Shown here: piece by piece, positions 37,965 to 49,795 of the stretch
How positions within the stretch are numbered: position 1 is the first letter of the stretch
Layout: each line of letters starts with the position of its first letter
Assembly: GCA_963921425.1 (NCBI GenBank)
Contig: OY992836.1
Coordinates: 18,865,614 to 18,929,613, forward strand
From: Dryas octopetala
Taxonomy: Eukaryota > Streptophyta > Magnoliopsida > Rosales > Rosaceae
Direction: 5' to 3'
DNA: 64,000 nucleotides
Notes under the pieces: model-generated
Told to the model about the DNA's origin: nothing
The model's input: only the letters and a program-made list of their open reading frames with translations
The model's database searches: none
Position numbers and translations under genes: made by a program

Positions 37965-38635
37965 GAGTGCTGTTATTTGCACACCCTATTTTTTCTTTTT
38001 GCACACCCTTTTATAAAAAAAAAAATCAAAACTCAAAGGAAAAGACACACTTACCCCTCACCTAACACACCCTAACTCCATTTTTTCTCTTCTGCACACC
38101 CCATCAATAGACCAAAAAAAAAAAACACACACACCCCCTTCATCTCCCTCACCCGACCACACCCACCGGCCACCCACGCAGCACCCACCTCCTCCCTCCC
38201 CTCCACCAAGCCCAGCCCCGTCGCACCCTCCCTCCAGCCCCGACCCAGCCCACCTCCTTCCCATCCATGCACCCAGCCCGACCTCCTCCCTCCCCTCCAC
38301 CAAGCCCCAGCCCGACCACCTCCTTCCCCTCCACCCAGCCCGACTTCCTCCCTCCCCTCCACCCAGCCCCGGCCCCATCACATCCCCTCCCACCCAACCC
38401 CGTCGCACCCTCCCCTCCATCCTGCGTGGGTGGCCGGTGGGTGTGGTCGGGTGAGGGAGATGAAGGGGGTGTGTGTGTGTTTTTTTTTTGTCTGTTGATG
38501 GGGTGTGCAGAAGAGAAAAAATGGAGTTAGGGTGTGTTGGGTGAGGGGTAAGTGTGTCTTTTTTTTTTAGTTTTGATTTTTTTTTACAAAAGGGTGTGTA
38601 AAAAGAAAAAATAGGGTGTGCAAATAGCAGCACTC
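37965..38635. mobile_element. Large fold-back transposon, member 2
   Basis: A 671-bp element flanked by an exact 8-bp direct repeat, TTATGAAA (37957-37964 and 38636-38643). Terminal inverted repeats of about 215 bp are nearly perfect, starting GAGTGCTGTTATTTGCAC at both ends. The interior is C/A-rich on the left (CACCCCC, CCCTCCC) and its G/T-rich complement on the right. ORFs of up to 200 residues here are proline/glycine artefacts. Its ends and arm composition match the element at 17497-18590, so they form one family. No transposase is encoded. Confidence 0.9.
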
Positions 38636-38868
38636 TTATGAAAAGAGAATTTTCATCCAATCACCTGGTTTTATGCCTTATCAACTTGGCTTGCATGCAC
38701 ATGAGATGCCACAATACAAAATGTTGCATGTGGGCCTCTCATAGGCCCATGAAGTTTTTGGATTGGGCAACAATTGTAATTCAATAAATGAAATAGAATA
38801 ATTTGTAATAAGAGGAAAAAATGGTGTGCATACATTTGCCCTCATTTTCTTCCTCAAAGTATTTAATT

Positions 38869-39342
38869 TTAGGTCAAATGACACTTTTAGTTCCTATAAT
38901 TTCACGAAATTTCCACTTTGATCATGTATTTTTATTTTTGGCAATTTTGGTCCTACACTTTCTATGTGATCGTTTAAATTGTTGACGGAAAATCTTATGT
39001 GGAAGCATGTGCTTCGCACATGAGTGGAATTACAAACATTGTCTACCTAGATGCCTAATTAAGCTCATAGCTACCATTTACATATTCAGTTTGATTTGAA
39101 AACTTCTTGTTTTTCAAACTAATTGCATCGACATGTATAAGCTTACATGGAATAAGATGTTTGAAATGTCACTCGCTTGTAAAGACGTCGAATTTCCATC
39201 ATCAATTTAAATAAGGTTAATTATTTGGACTTAATTGCTATCATAGTAAAAGTACATGATTGAAATTGTCAAAATTAAAAGAACATGACCAAAGTGAAAA
39301 TTTCATAAAAGTACAAAACACTGAAAATATCATTTGGCTTAA
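38869..39342. mobile_element. Fold-back element with about 85-bp arms
   Basis: The left arm begins TTAGGTCAAATGACACTTTT, then AGTTCCTATAATTTC and CACTTTGATCATGTA. The right arm, read in reverse complement, gives TAAGCCAAATGATATTTTCA, then CACTTTGGTCATGTT. The interior, about 39000-39200, is unique. No target duplication is certain. The ends are phrases common to plant DNA transposons. Confidence 0.65.
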
Positions 39343-42300
39343 ATTTTAATGCCTTAAGAAATAAGTAGGACCTTTCTAGGATTAATATTGGTATATTCTA
39401 TAAACTATATATACCAATTGTTCTTACATAAAATATTATATATTCATGGTCATTTTGGGCCGAAACCCAAAATAAAATGATGCTACTTAAAAGCTTTCCT
39501 TTTTTGAAAGGGAAGTCCGAAAGTATAATCCTAGGCCCAACTAACCTTGTGGCTGCCTAACAGTTTGGAATTAATGCTAAGACAAGGTATAGTTTGTAGT
39601 GTTTTATAACCATGCACATCTAATTAATGTGTACTGGCAAACATTATTGAATAAATTAGTGTAGGAAGCATCCTAATTAATCTATAATACATTTTAATAA
39701 TAGGTGTAGTAGAGATTAAGTAATTTATTCGTTTGTATTTATACATAAATGAAGGGAACATGAAGTTGGTGCTTCCTCATTTTCATGGAAGAATCAATGA
39801 AAATTGTGATATGTTATGCCCACTGCCGGCATTGTATCTTGGAAGTAGCTTTCAGAATCTCTCACATATCACACGTGGGAATCCTTTTTCTCTGCGATTG
39901 GCCCCGTGTCCGTTGCAAAAGGCCGTGACCTTTGGACTCGGTGTTAGAGTCAGGTATGTCACGTGGCTCTGTATGACCTGCCTGCCCATTAGTGACACGT
40001 GGAAGTGGAAAACACTGTTTTGGGTCGGATCTGTCCAATTGTACACTCTCGAACTCAGTTTCTAGGGTGCAGGCCCACAAGGCCCACCCGAGAAGCCCAT
40101 ATTTCGAAGTGTTCCGTTGCTACCCCAAGAAGAGTAGGACCATTCTTAGATAAGGACATCCAAATGTGTAATACATTTTCTTATTGTTTTATAGAAAATG
40201 TTAAAATAAAAATATATTAAAAAAACCCCCTCTTGCAAACTGTACATTGTCAAAAAAAGAAACTCAATATTTTAACTTCTTTTTTTCGGTTCATGAGGCA
40301 GTTTATTAATTTTTTCTGGTGGACTTCAAGTGGTTTTTTTTTTCTCTTATTGTTGACTTTGATGTCATTTTCACTTATTAACATGTATTTAATATTGGCA
40401 AAAAAAATATGTATTAAATTATAATAAATTTAGTGTATAAGTTATTATATTTCGCAAATAACATATCAAAAGAGTAATGCATATAGGCTATAGCTGACGT
40501 ATAATATGATAATTTAGAGTGCTTATGAATTTAAGATTTGAGGTTCATTATTCTTATTATGTCTGCCTCAAAATGGAGGTGTAGTTATCACTAAATTACA
40601 TACGCGAATGGTCTATATAATTATAAAAGGAAATATATACATATTTGCATGTTTTTGGATAAGCAAAATGTTGGTGAGAGTTGATTAATAAAAAAAAAAA
40701 AAAAATTTCTTTCACGTAAATAGTACATTATATAATATATATATATATATATAAAAGTACAGCAGTTGCTCATAGCCTCAAAATACCAATTGAATATTTG
40801 AGAAAAGGTTCACTAGCAGGGCAGTTTGTACGGTTTGTTGCTCAAATTGTCTCATCGTTTTAGGGAGTAGTTGAAACAAGCCTATCATTCATAGGCATAG
40901 CCACTGTTTGAGTGTTTGCTGCCGATTCAAACCCAAAGGCCCAAAGCTCAACGCCTTCGGTATTGTTAATTTGCAATGCACCCAAATACTTCAGTGGCCA
41001 TCCCCAAATGGTGGCCTGTTGATGACGTAAGCAATACAGGTTGGTGTGATAAAATGTGTTGATGGATTAAAGCTTTACATCGATCAATCATTAATGTAGT
41101 ACATTTACATTTTTTGTACCTTTTCACAGTGCACTTACACAGTTACACTTATATGTTGCTAACAAAAAACTCAAAATATAAATCTTAAACTCATGAATTC
41201 TGTAAAATTTACTAAATCATATATAAACACACTCAAATAAACTCTTAACAACTAAAAACAAATTAGTAACATAGAGAAAATAAGAAAAAAGACACTGATG
41301 GATTGACATTGTCAAGAGAAATTTTTTTAATCCTTAATGTTTTTATTTGATTTTTATCCTTACATGTTAACTACTAATATATACTAATTTTTAATCTCCT
41401 AAACACTATCAGGGACTTTCTATAATTTACCTAAAATTTTTTGACAAAAGAAAACTTTTGTATTTGAATATATGAATAAATGCATAATGGTTTCTTCTTT
41501 TTAAATTTTTATGTCAAAATGCATAATGGTTTAAGAAACAAAGCGTGCAAAGGTGGTGGCAGTTAATGATTGTAACGAGATATCCTCCTCCTTAACACAA
41601 AAGTATCCTCAATCCATGAATCTTTTTCTTTTTAATTTATATTTTATTTCTCTCTAATATCTCCCAAAAACAAAACTTACGCGCGTGTATCACACACTCT
41701 CCAACCCCCACAAATAGCACGATTTCTCTTCAACGCTGATAAAAAACACATCACCACCGTGGACTGACACAATCTCACGATTTTGATTGGAGGGGGGAGC
41801 TACACGCGCCGCAGAGTGCGCGTGGGTTTCAAGAATCGAAGAGGTAGGTAGTGAAGAGAAAGGGAAGTTATGTGTCGCGTTCTGACCCCGGCAATCCAAA
41901 AATAAAAGCCGCTTTCTTGTCCCCCAACACATCCTATCGTTGATTCGTTGGACCCTGTTTTTCTCTGTCCCCCTCTTAACTCAATCCCACCCCCACTCCA
42001 TGCTCCCCTACGTAACTCACACTCAATCACTACCCCCCACACCTCAATTTTCTTTAATTCCACTTCTGCCCCTGATTTTCTCCAATCTCCCTCTTCCATA
42101 CCAAACCACCTGCCCAAAGGGCATCAAGTTGTAAGCACCAGATATAGGAAATTATTTTGTGGGGATTTCCATATTTGCCCTTGTGTGTAATGCAAGGTGG
42201 GCCCCGGTTCTGTTGGCTAAGAGCATGTGAATGGAGTCTGTGGGTGAAGTGGGATCCATTTCAAAGCCATGCATGTGATGATGTGAGTGTGTGGGGGACT

Positions 42301-44166
42301 GAATAGGAATTTTGCACGTAACATGGGCAATCAGGAGGGGAATCTCTTGCCCTGTTAGAATATATAGGAGAGTAATGAGTGGGTGGTTCAATTATGATAT
42401 GAAATGTTTAGCTACACATCACACATGAGGTGAAGGTGTTTGTGTTTTTATTTGCATTTCATAATGAGTATGTTGCCATGTTTAATGTAAGTTTTTAACT
42501 TATAATGCATGTTTTGTTTGTGTACATGCTAGAAAGATGGCATGCATGCTTACAAATAAAGAAGAAAAGAAACTGTACACACAAAAAACGATATGTGAGC
42601 AACATGATGAGAATTAGGTACTGTTTGTTTCCTAAGATAGTAATTTTAGAAGTTTCATGCTCGTTTTTATTTCGAGCCTATTGTAAGGGATTTAAGAAAC
42701 TTGTAATAAAATAGAAATGGGGAATAAGAATTAGAAACCCGTATCTTTCTCTGTGAATGCAAAATCCTCATTTTGTGGGATTTGGATGTGGCCTTTGGTA
42801 TTTGGAAATTGGAGGGCAGTATGATTGCATAGACACATTGGAAGGCAGTATGCTCATTGAAGTCAAAGCATGGTTTGATGGGGTAAAATAGTCATTTTGT
42901 TGCTCCCCACGCGTTACGTGAAAGAATAGGAATCACTGCCCATAAATTGTAGGACAATATGATTCCCATCTGAATAGGGCAGGAAATAAAAAGGGAAAGA
43001 AAAGATTCCCCATCTGGGCTTATCTTGCACTAAGACGAGAAAACGACTCTTTAGGGCATTGGATTTTGACACGCCCTCCTAGTCTTGAATTTTGATTGAT
43101 AAGAAAAGGATGTGAGAAGACAAGTTTGCCCCTGTGTAGGGGAGCATGGTGGACATCCGATACGCATACAAATACAAAGTGCATGTGCCACTATAAAATC
43201 TGAAATTCAGGTGTGTAATCCATGTTGTACAATGGAGTTGCTGGCAAATATTGTCAAGATCAGCGGCACACACATACACAGACTGTGCATGGGTGGTTCT
43301 TCACGGAATATTGTTTTTATTAGGGACCGTTCGATTATAGCATGCTCTCTGATTTGATGATGGATGCCTAAAAATCTCATCTCCATCAGATATTGGGATT
43401 CAGCCTCAGCATTGCTCATCATTACATGGATGCCCTTCTGTTTCTTTGTGCAATGACAAATACTATTTTACATGCATAAATCTCTTTATCATGCTTAATT
43501 GTCTTTCCATGCACAATTCTCTTATTTCTTAGAATCACATTAGTCAGCATAATTATCTAGTCCATTTCGCATTTGGCTGCAAGGAATTAAAATGAAAGCA
43601 TTTTGATTGAAGTTCTTATTGTTAATTGAACTTTAAAATAATTTTTGGTTAGTTACATTCCAAAAATGATATTTATAAAAATGTCTTTAATTTGTCCTTT
43701 TATTATATATGAAAAATCAATATACCAATACAAAACACAAAAGTACAAAAATTTAGAATCACATCCCTCTTGATTTTGTGGTTTACTACTTTTAATCAAG
43801 TGACGGTTAAAATTAATTTGACTATATTGCCAAGCTTAGGAGGTGACAAATTAATTAACAAGATGTATGTCAATCCATCTATTGAGCAAAACTTTCAAGA
43901 AAAAAAGTTTATTTCGAGTCGATCAATAATTGTTCGTTGCTTAAAGCTTGGGTGTAACTTTGAAGCTTTTGGCGGCTATAATACACCACCTTGTATAGTA
44001 CATAATCAAAACAACAAAATGAACAAAAACAAAACAAGTCGTTTTTTCGATTGATCGGTAGTGTAAAATAATAGGCATTTTCAATGCGTAACTTTACAAT
44101 CTGGGCCTTTTTAATTTTAAAACATAATATGGTGAGCAATTTTAACATAAAAAATTAGGTGGATTA
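39343..44166. other. Intergenic DNA between the membrane-protein gene and the IAA gene
   Basis: No ORF resembles a protein family. Two GC-richer stretches stand out: 39760-40110, with three G-boxes, and 41680-42350, which has mixed composition, no conserved frame and could be a distal regulatory region. The remainder is AT-rich. Confidence 0.45.
39872..40001. promoter_or_regulatory. Cluster of three perfect G-boxes
   Basis: CACGTG occurs at 39872-39877, 39960-39965 and 39996-40001, flanked as ACACGTGGG, TCACGTGGC and ACACGTGGA, the last two being ABRE-like. Three perfect palindromes in 130 bp is far above chance in this AT-rich DNA. The target gene is unknown: the nearest genes end 2.7 kb before and start 5.6 kb after. 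Confidence 0.5.
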
Positions 44167-44347
44167 TCTATACTATTATAAAGCTAGAAGAAGGATTCGG
44201 TGTTACAAGATTCATCAAATTTTGGTTTACCTAAAATTCCATTTGCTAAAACAAACTATTAAAATAAGTTAAAACTAGCAAAAAATTATTTAAAGAAAAT
44301 AAAAAATAATTCACCTACTAAGACAATAGCGCGTGTCGAGAGGCTAG
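44167..44347 (+). mobile_element. Small non-autonomous Helitron-like element
   Basis: It starts TCTATACTATTATAAAGC, a common plant Helitron 5' end, and finishes GCGCGTGTCGAGAGGCTAG, with the CTRR-type CTAG terminus after a short GC-rich segment. It sits between A (44166) and T (44348), as Helitrons do, with no target duplication. The 3' hairpin is weak, which lowers confidence. No helicase sequence lies inside its 181 bp. Confidence 0.5.
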
Positions 44348-44419
44348 TTTGATTAAGACAAACTTAAAAGTTGACTTAATGATAGTTAAGTCTTCTAAAC
44401 ACACCTCCATAATTACCAA

Positions 44420-44514
44420 CTAGATGTTAGTCTAGTGGTTTATATTTATCTCCTCATGTTGGAAAATGTCACAAGTTTGAATTTCCCCTCCTCCTAAATG
44501 AAAAAAAAAAAAAA
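44420..44514 (+). mobile_element. tRNA-derived SINE-like element
   Basis: An A-box-like TTAGTCTAGTGG (44427-44438) is followed 33 bp later by a B-box-like ACAAGTTTGAAT (44471-44482) and a poly(A) tail at 44500-44514. The spacing and words fit a decayed tRNA-headed SINE. It cannot fold as a tRNA, so it is not a tRNA gene. Confidence 0.5.
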
Positions 44515-44651
44515 TCACCCCATAATTGTTCGGTTAACTCCTAACCCCTTTAAAATTCATGTTTTACCCTAGGAAAAAAAAAAAAAAGCAAAACCTCAAC
44601 TGTCGCACCCACCTCCTGTTGTCCTCACTATATTGACGACCTTTCATATAT

Positions 44652-44755
44652 GGCGGCCTTATCGGCCGATTGACCTTTCACAGTAAGCAGCCCTATTGGC
44701 CAACTAACCTCTCACAACTAGTGGCCTCATCGACTAACCGAGAACCTCCCATTCT
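44652..44755. repeat. Imperfect triplicated motif of about 33 bp
   Basis: Three successive units share the plan GGCC-TAT-GGCC followed by ACC(T)CTCAC: GGCCTTATCGGCCGATTGAC, CCCTATTGGCCAACTAACC and GGCCTCATCGACTAACCGA. The divergence suggests an old minisatellite. It lies between the two SINE-like elements. Confidence 0.5.
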
Positions 44756-44906
44756 TTCTTTCCTCGGCCCATACTCTCTCTTTCTCACTCTTTAGACCCA
44801 CCTCCCACCAAGACCTAAGAGAAGCCAACTAATAAAAGAAAGAAAGAGAAAGAGAGAGAGATAGAGAGAGAGAGGGGGAGAGAAAAAAAAAAGGGAAAGA
44901 GGAGGA

Positions 44907-45554
44907 GAGACATATACAAGAAGGGATGAGGTGGGTGCGATTGGAGTTTGAGTTTAGTTTTTGTCTCTTTAAGGGTGAAGTGGGAATTTATTGTGTTCGG
45001 GGTTCAATCAGCAATTATAAGGGGTGCATTTAGAATTCAATCTAATTCTAAATCAAGCCAAAACATACTTTTTTTTTATTAATCAATTTTCGTTTATGAG
45101 TTTTAAACTCACGATCTCCTTCTGATAAAGAGGAGGCTGTGTACCATCCACTAGACCAAATAATCATTGACAAGCTAAAACATACTTATACACAGCCAAA
45201 TAACACAAAAATATCATTATTCCTATACCTTTTAATGTCACTATATCGGCTACAATGCATTATGTTTCAAAAAAGAAGAAATAAAGAGAGCTTTGAACAC
45301 TCAACACTAAATTACAAAATATCATAATTTTGTCATTAAAATGAAAAAAGAACTCCTTACAAATTTTTGAATATTTTGAAAAATTATCGAAGATTAATGG
45401 ATGATCAAGTTTAAAAAATTCTATAATTATAAAATTAAATAGGAACAAAATACAGATTTGGTGAGGGAAAAGAGGAATAAAATATAAAAACAGACCAAAA
45501 GGGACCCAAGCAAAAGGAGAAAAAAGAAGGAAAAGCTTTTTTTTTTGGGAGACA
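44907..45554. promoter_or_regulatory. Three AuxRE-type cores upstream of the IAA gene
   Basis: GAGACA at 44907-44912, TGTCTC at 44962-44967 and GAGACA at 45549-45554 are the hexamers bound by auxin response factors. All three lie in the 700 bp before the likely leader of the Aux/IAA gene, a class often under auxin feedback. Single hexamers occur by chance, so this is suggestive only. Confidence 0.4.
45070..45163 (-). mobile_element. tRNA-derived SINE-like element, opposite strand
   Basis: On the minus strand an A-box-like TGGTCTAGTGGAT (45158-45146) is followed by a B-box-like GAGTTTAAAACTC (45110-45098) and ends in a run of A (45077-45070). It converges with the element at 44420-44514 and probably belongs to a related family. 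Confidence 0.5.
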
Positions 45555-47102
45555 CATTGTTTTATTAAAGTGTTATTTTAATGCATAAGGTTCACATCGG
45601 ACAGCAAATAAGCTTCTGTTACTTTGTGCCGAATGGAGGGTCCTTAGCTCCCTTTCTTTTCTCTCTGACTCTCAGCTTCGTGTCAGCTAAAATCGAAGGA
45701 CCTTCAATCAAATTTGCTTGCTTTCTTTTCTTTGTTCTCTTCTTCTTATTTTCTTCATCCACTGATCCACGTAATCTTTCAGGTAAACTCTCCAACCAGC
45801 TCCTCAGATTCACTTGCAATATTGGATCAGATTTGTTTACCCTTTCTTTTAAATACTTTGTTTTCTGGGTATCTTCACTTTCAGTGACAGTGTTTTTCTT
45901 AGTATTGCTTTGGTTGTTTTTCACTTGGTTTCAGTCTCTTTCTACTCAGACTTTGAAGGGAAGGAATTGAAGGTAATATGTCTCTAAATCTCATTCTTTT
46001 CTGTACAATGAGTAGTTCAGTTCACTGATTTTCTGGATTTTCTTTCCCAGTCACACAAAATGCATGACTTCAAATTTTACATTAAAAATTTTTTTTTTTT
46101 TCACTTTCTCTGTCAGTACTTTTCAGCAAAGCATGAATATATGGGTTTATTTCCTTTTTGTCTATACTGTTGAGTTTTTATTTTTTATTTATTTGAGTGA
46201 GTTTCTTGGTATTCATTACTGGGTCTCTCTCTGTCTCCCTTTTTTTTTTTTTTTTCTTAGATAAAAGTAGCTCGTATTAATTGTTTTATTTACATGCATT
46301 TAATATTAAGTGGTTCACCTTGGGTCTCTTTTACTGACATTTGGGTTTTGCTTGAATATTTTGCGCTTTATTTTCCCACAAAACCGTTTATTTATGGTTT
46401 TAATTTAGACTTAAAAGCTCTAAATTTGAAGCCATTTGGAGGTTTTAAGTCTAAATTAAAACCATTTGGTCCTGCAATCTGTAAAACCCACCATCCACTT
46501 AATTTTATTTTTATCCTTTTTCCTCTCATGTGGCTGGGATTTGATCTCTCAATCTCTGTAATTGTAGGGATTGCAACTTGATTAGTAGATTAGTCCTTAA
46601 TTTTCTTCAGTGCTCTGACCTGAAACAAATTCTATGCTAAAGTGATAATATTTTAGTCTTATACATCTCTTTATTTATTAGATATGTAGCTCTTTAACTA
46701 GGGATGTAAAGATTGGTTAAACCTTTAGCTTCACGCTCTTAACTTTTATAGCTTATCCGCTGATTAATTGTAATATGAGAATATGCTAAACTTTGTAATT
46801 GTTTATTTATCTTTTGTTTTTATTTTGGCGTTTTTGCATGTAACATGTTTATTTGGCACAAAATAGGATTATTTATGTTTCAAGGGATGCTTGATTAAAT
46901 TAAGGAAGTTTCAAGTTGAGTCTTCCAGCTGCCTCTACTGGATTTTTTTATCATTAAGTGTGGACAGCTGTTGTTGAATGTATTAGTTTTTCCTTCTGTT
47001 ATCTCTGATTAATCTATTTTATTGGTGTTTTCTGAAGTTTTTTTCATGCCCTTTAGCAGGTTACAGATAAAATTTGGAGGATTTTTCTTTGTCTGAATTG
47101 TG
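45500..47102 (+). other. Promoter-proximal leader and leader intron of the IAA gene
   Basis: A TATA-like AAAATATAAAAAC lies at about 45479-45491. The leader exon probably starts near 45520-45560 and ends with a GT donor at 45973. The matching acceptor is at 47058-47059 (CTTTAGCAG), giving a 1087-bp leader intron and a 43-base second leader segment before the ATG at 47103. Leader introns are known in IAA8/IAA9-type genes. A 129-codon ORF at 45581-45970 lies wholly in the leader exon and could act as an upstream ORF if transcribed, but it has no family match. Confidence 0.55.
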
Positions 47103-49745
47103 ATGTCACCACCACTGCTTGGTGTTGGGGAGGAGGAGGGTCAGAGTGATGTAACTTTAATGTCTTCCTCGGTTTCTATGGAGAGTGTATGTCGTAACAG
47201 CTCGGAATTGAAGGAGCGAAATTACATGGGATTATCTGATTGCTCTTCAGTAGACAGTTCAAAAGTCTCTACTGTTTCTGATGGAAGTAAAAGTAGTCTG
47301 AATCTGAAGGCCACAGAACTTAGGCTTGGGCTTCCTGGATCCCAGTCTCCTGAGAGAGATTCAGAACTGAGGCTAATCTCCACTCAACTTGACGAGAAGC
47401 CCCTATTCCCGTTGCATCCTCTAAAGGATGGTCACTACTCTTCATCGCAGAAAACATTTGTTTCAGGAAATAAGAGAGGATTCTCTGATGCTATGGATGG
47501 GTTCTCAGAGGTAAAAACAACTGCTTTGTGTGAAGAGAATTGGATTTATGTATTTTTTGTATCACGGCGGGCTTTACAACCACCCTATTTGTGATGCAGG
47601 GAAAATATGCTAATTCAGAGGTTAACATGTTGCTATCACCCAGGCCTTCTCCAAACTTGGGATTGAAAACTGGTTCTGTACTCGAGAACCTTGGGACTCA
47701 ACCAGCCAAAACGAAAGAGGTAGCACCGCCAAAGATAGTACAAGAGAGGCCTCCGGCTGCCAGCGAAACCAGACCAAATCATAATGGACCTGGAAATAGT
47801 ACAAGCAATGCACCTGCTCCCAAGTAAGTCATTCAAAAAGTCAACATTGAAATTTATTTTTGTAGTAACTTTGGCCTTAACAATGAAAATTGAGTCTCAT
47901 CTTCCTTGTATGGCAGGGCGCAGGTTGTGGGTTGGCCACCTATAAGATCATTTAGGAAGAACTCATTGGCCACTACATCAAAGAACACTGAGGAAGTAGA
48001 CGGAAAGGCAGGGCCTGGTGCTCTGTTTGTCAAAGTCAGCATGGATGGTGCTCCTTATTTAAGGAAAGTAGATCTGAAAAATTACTCTGCATACCAGGAA
48101 CTTTCTTCTGCTCTTGAAAAGATGTTCAGCTGTTTTACCATAGGTGAGCTATTGCTAAGATTCAATTTTATACAAGGTTCTCAGATTATTTGCTTATAGT
48201 TATGTAATTTTACGCTGAATTTGGGTTTAACTTTAAGGTTGCTGCATGGATCCAGTTACTGCTGTTTTGGTATGATTTCAGGTCAATATGGATCTCATGG
48301 AGCTCTGGGCAGAGAGATTAGTGAAAGCAAGCTGAAGGATCTGCTTCATGGCTCAGAATATGTTCTAACCTATGAGGACAAAGATGGTGACTGGATGCTT
48401 GTGGGTGATGTCCCTTGGGTGTAAGTTCATGTTCAGTTGCATATTTACTTTTCTACTTATTGCATTTTTCTAAGGCTTATTATTTGGTTTACTCCCTGAA
48501 AGTAATTCGAATTCTCACATTACCCCTGATGTTTTTTTCGTTTCACTTTACTCTTTGAAACTAATTTTCGTGTATCACTTTACCCCTGTCCTATTTTTAT
48601 AAATTTTGAAAATTAATTAAAAATAGCTCCAGACTCAGAAAAATATACGAAAAATTCCTACGGACTCGTCTTGACTAGTACTAATTTACTATGGGATCAA
48701 ATTACCAATTTTTCTTTCGACTATATTAAAATTTTAAGACTTAACACTTTGACCCCACAAATTTTTTAGAAACGCTTGGACGGAAAAATTTTAATTTGAC
48801 CCCATAGTAAATTAGTACTAGTCAAGACGAGTTCGTATGAATTTTTCGTGTATTTTTCTGACTTCGGAGTTATTTTTAATTAATTTCTAAAATTTGTAAA
48901 AATAAGAAAATAGTAAACAAGGGATAAAGTAATACACGAAAATTAGTTTTATGGGGTAAAGTGAGACGAAAAAAACATCAGGGGGTAATGTGAGAATTCT
49001 AATTACTTTCAGGGGGTAAACCAAATAATAAGCCTTTTTCTAATCACAAAATTGACTTGCTATTGATAGAAAAGCTCAAAACTGTCACATTTTCTGTGTC
49101 ATTGTATGGACAAGTCAGCTTTTGCATAGGCTGACATTGGAGTTATATTTAGTATTAAGTAGCCTGGGTATATACATTCTTGTGGCTACAAGATATAAGT
49201 TGAAGTGATAAAAAAATTCTGCGAAGTCAATGAACTGATGATTTTTCATGGATAGTTTGGTTTCTTGCATGGATTGTGTATATGAGCTTCTATTACAGCA
49301 TGCAGGTTATTTCATGATAGTAGATTTTATATCAAAGAACTGCCAAATGACCTCAGTGGTATCAGAGTTCGCATTTATATAATCTATTAGAACCTTGTGA
49401 TTATGATGGCTTAAACTTGAAGAACGTGTGGAAAATCTATGAAGTATGAACCCATAAGTGATGGAGACAAACTTGACATTGTAAGGTGTAAACCATAAAA
49501 CTTGATGTCACTAGTAGTATGTATGATCAAGGACTCTTGCTCAGCAATGAGAGTAAAATATATTGTAGAGACGTCTAGGGAGATATAGTTGCATTTTTAC
49601 CTTTGTTGTGAACCAAGGACTTATGAAGGTGTAGTTGCGTATTTGTTTATCAACTAACCATAAGATGTCATTGATAGTTTACGAATGCCTATGCATAGAT
49701 ATAATCATAACTTTTAAAAATTTCTGACAGTCTACAAAGGTATCA

Positions 49746-49795
<50 letters not shown>

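Noticed and set aside
38058..38660. A 200-residue glycine/proline-rich minus-strand ORF
   Set aside because: It spans the second fold-back element from arm to arm, so it simply reflects the inverted repeat composition.
39733..40065. 110-residue ORF over the G-box cluster
   Set aside because: Three other frames are also open there because the stretch is GC-richer; the protein matches no family I know.
44420..45163. Possible tRNA genes from A-box and B-box words
   Set aside because: Neither sequence can form the cloverleaf stems and both end in poly(A), which fits SINEs instead.
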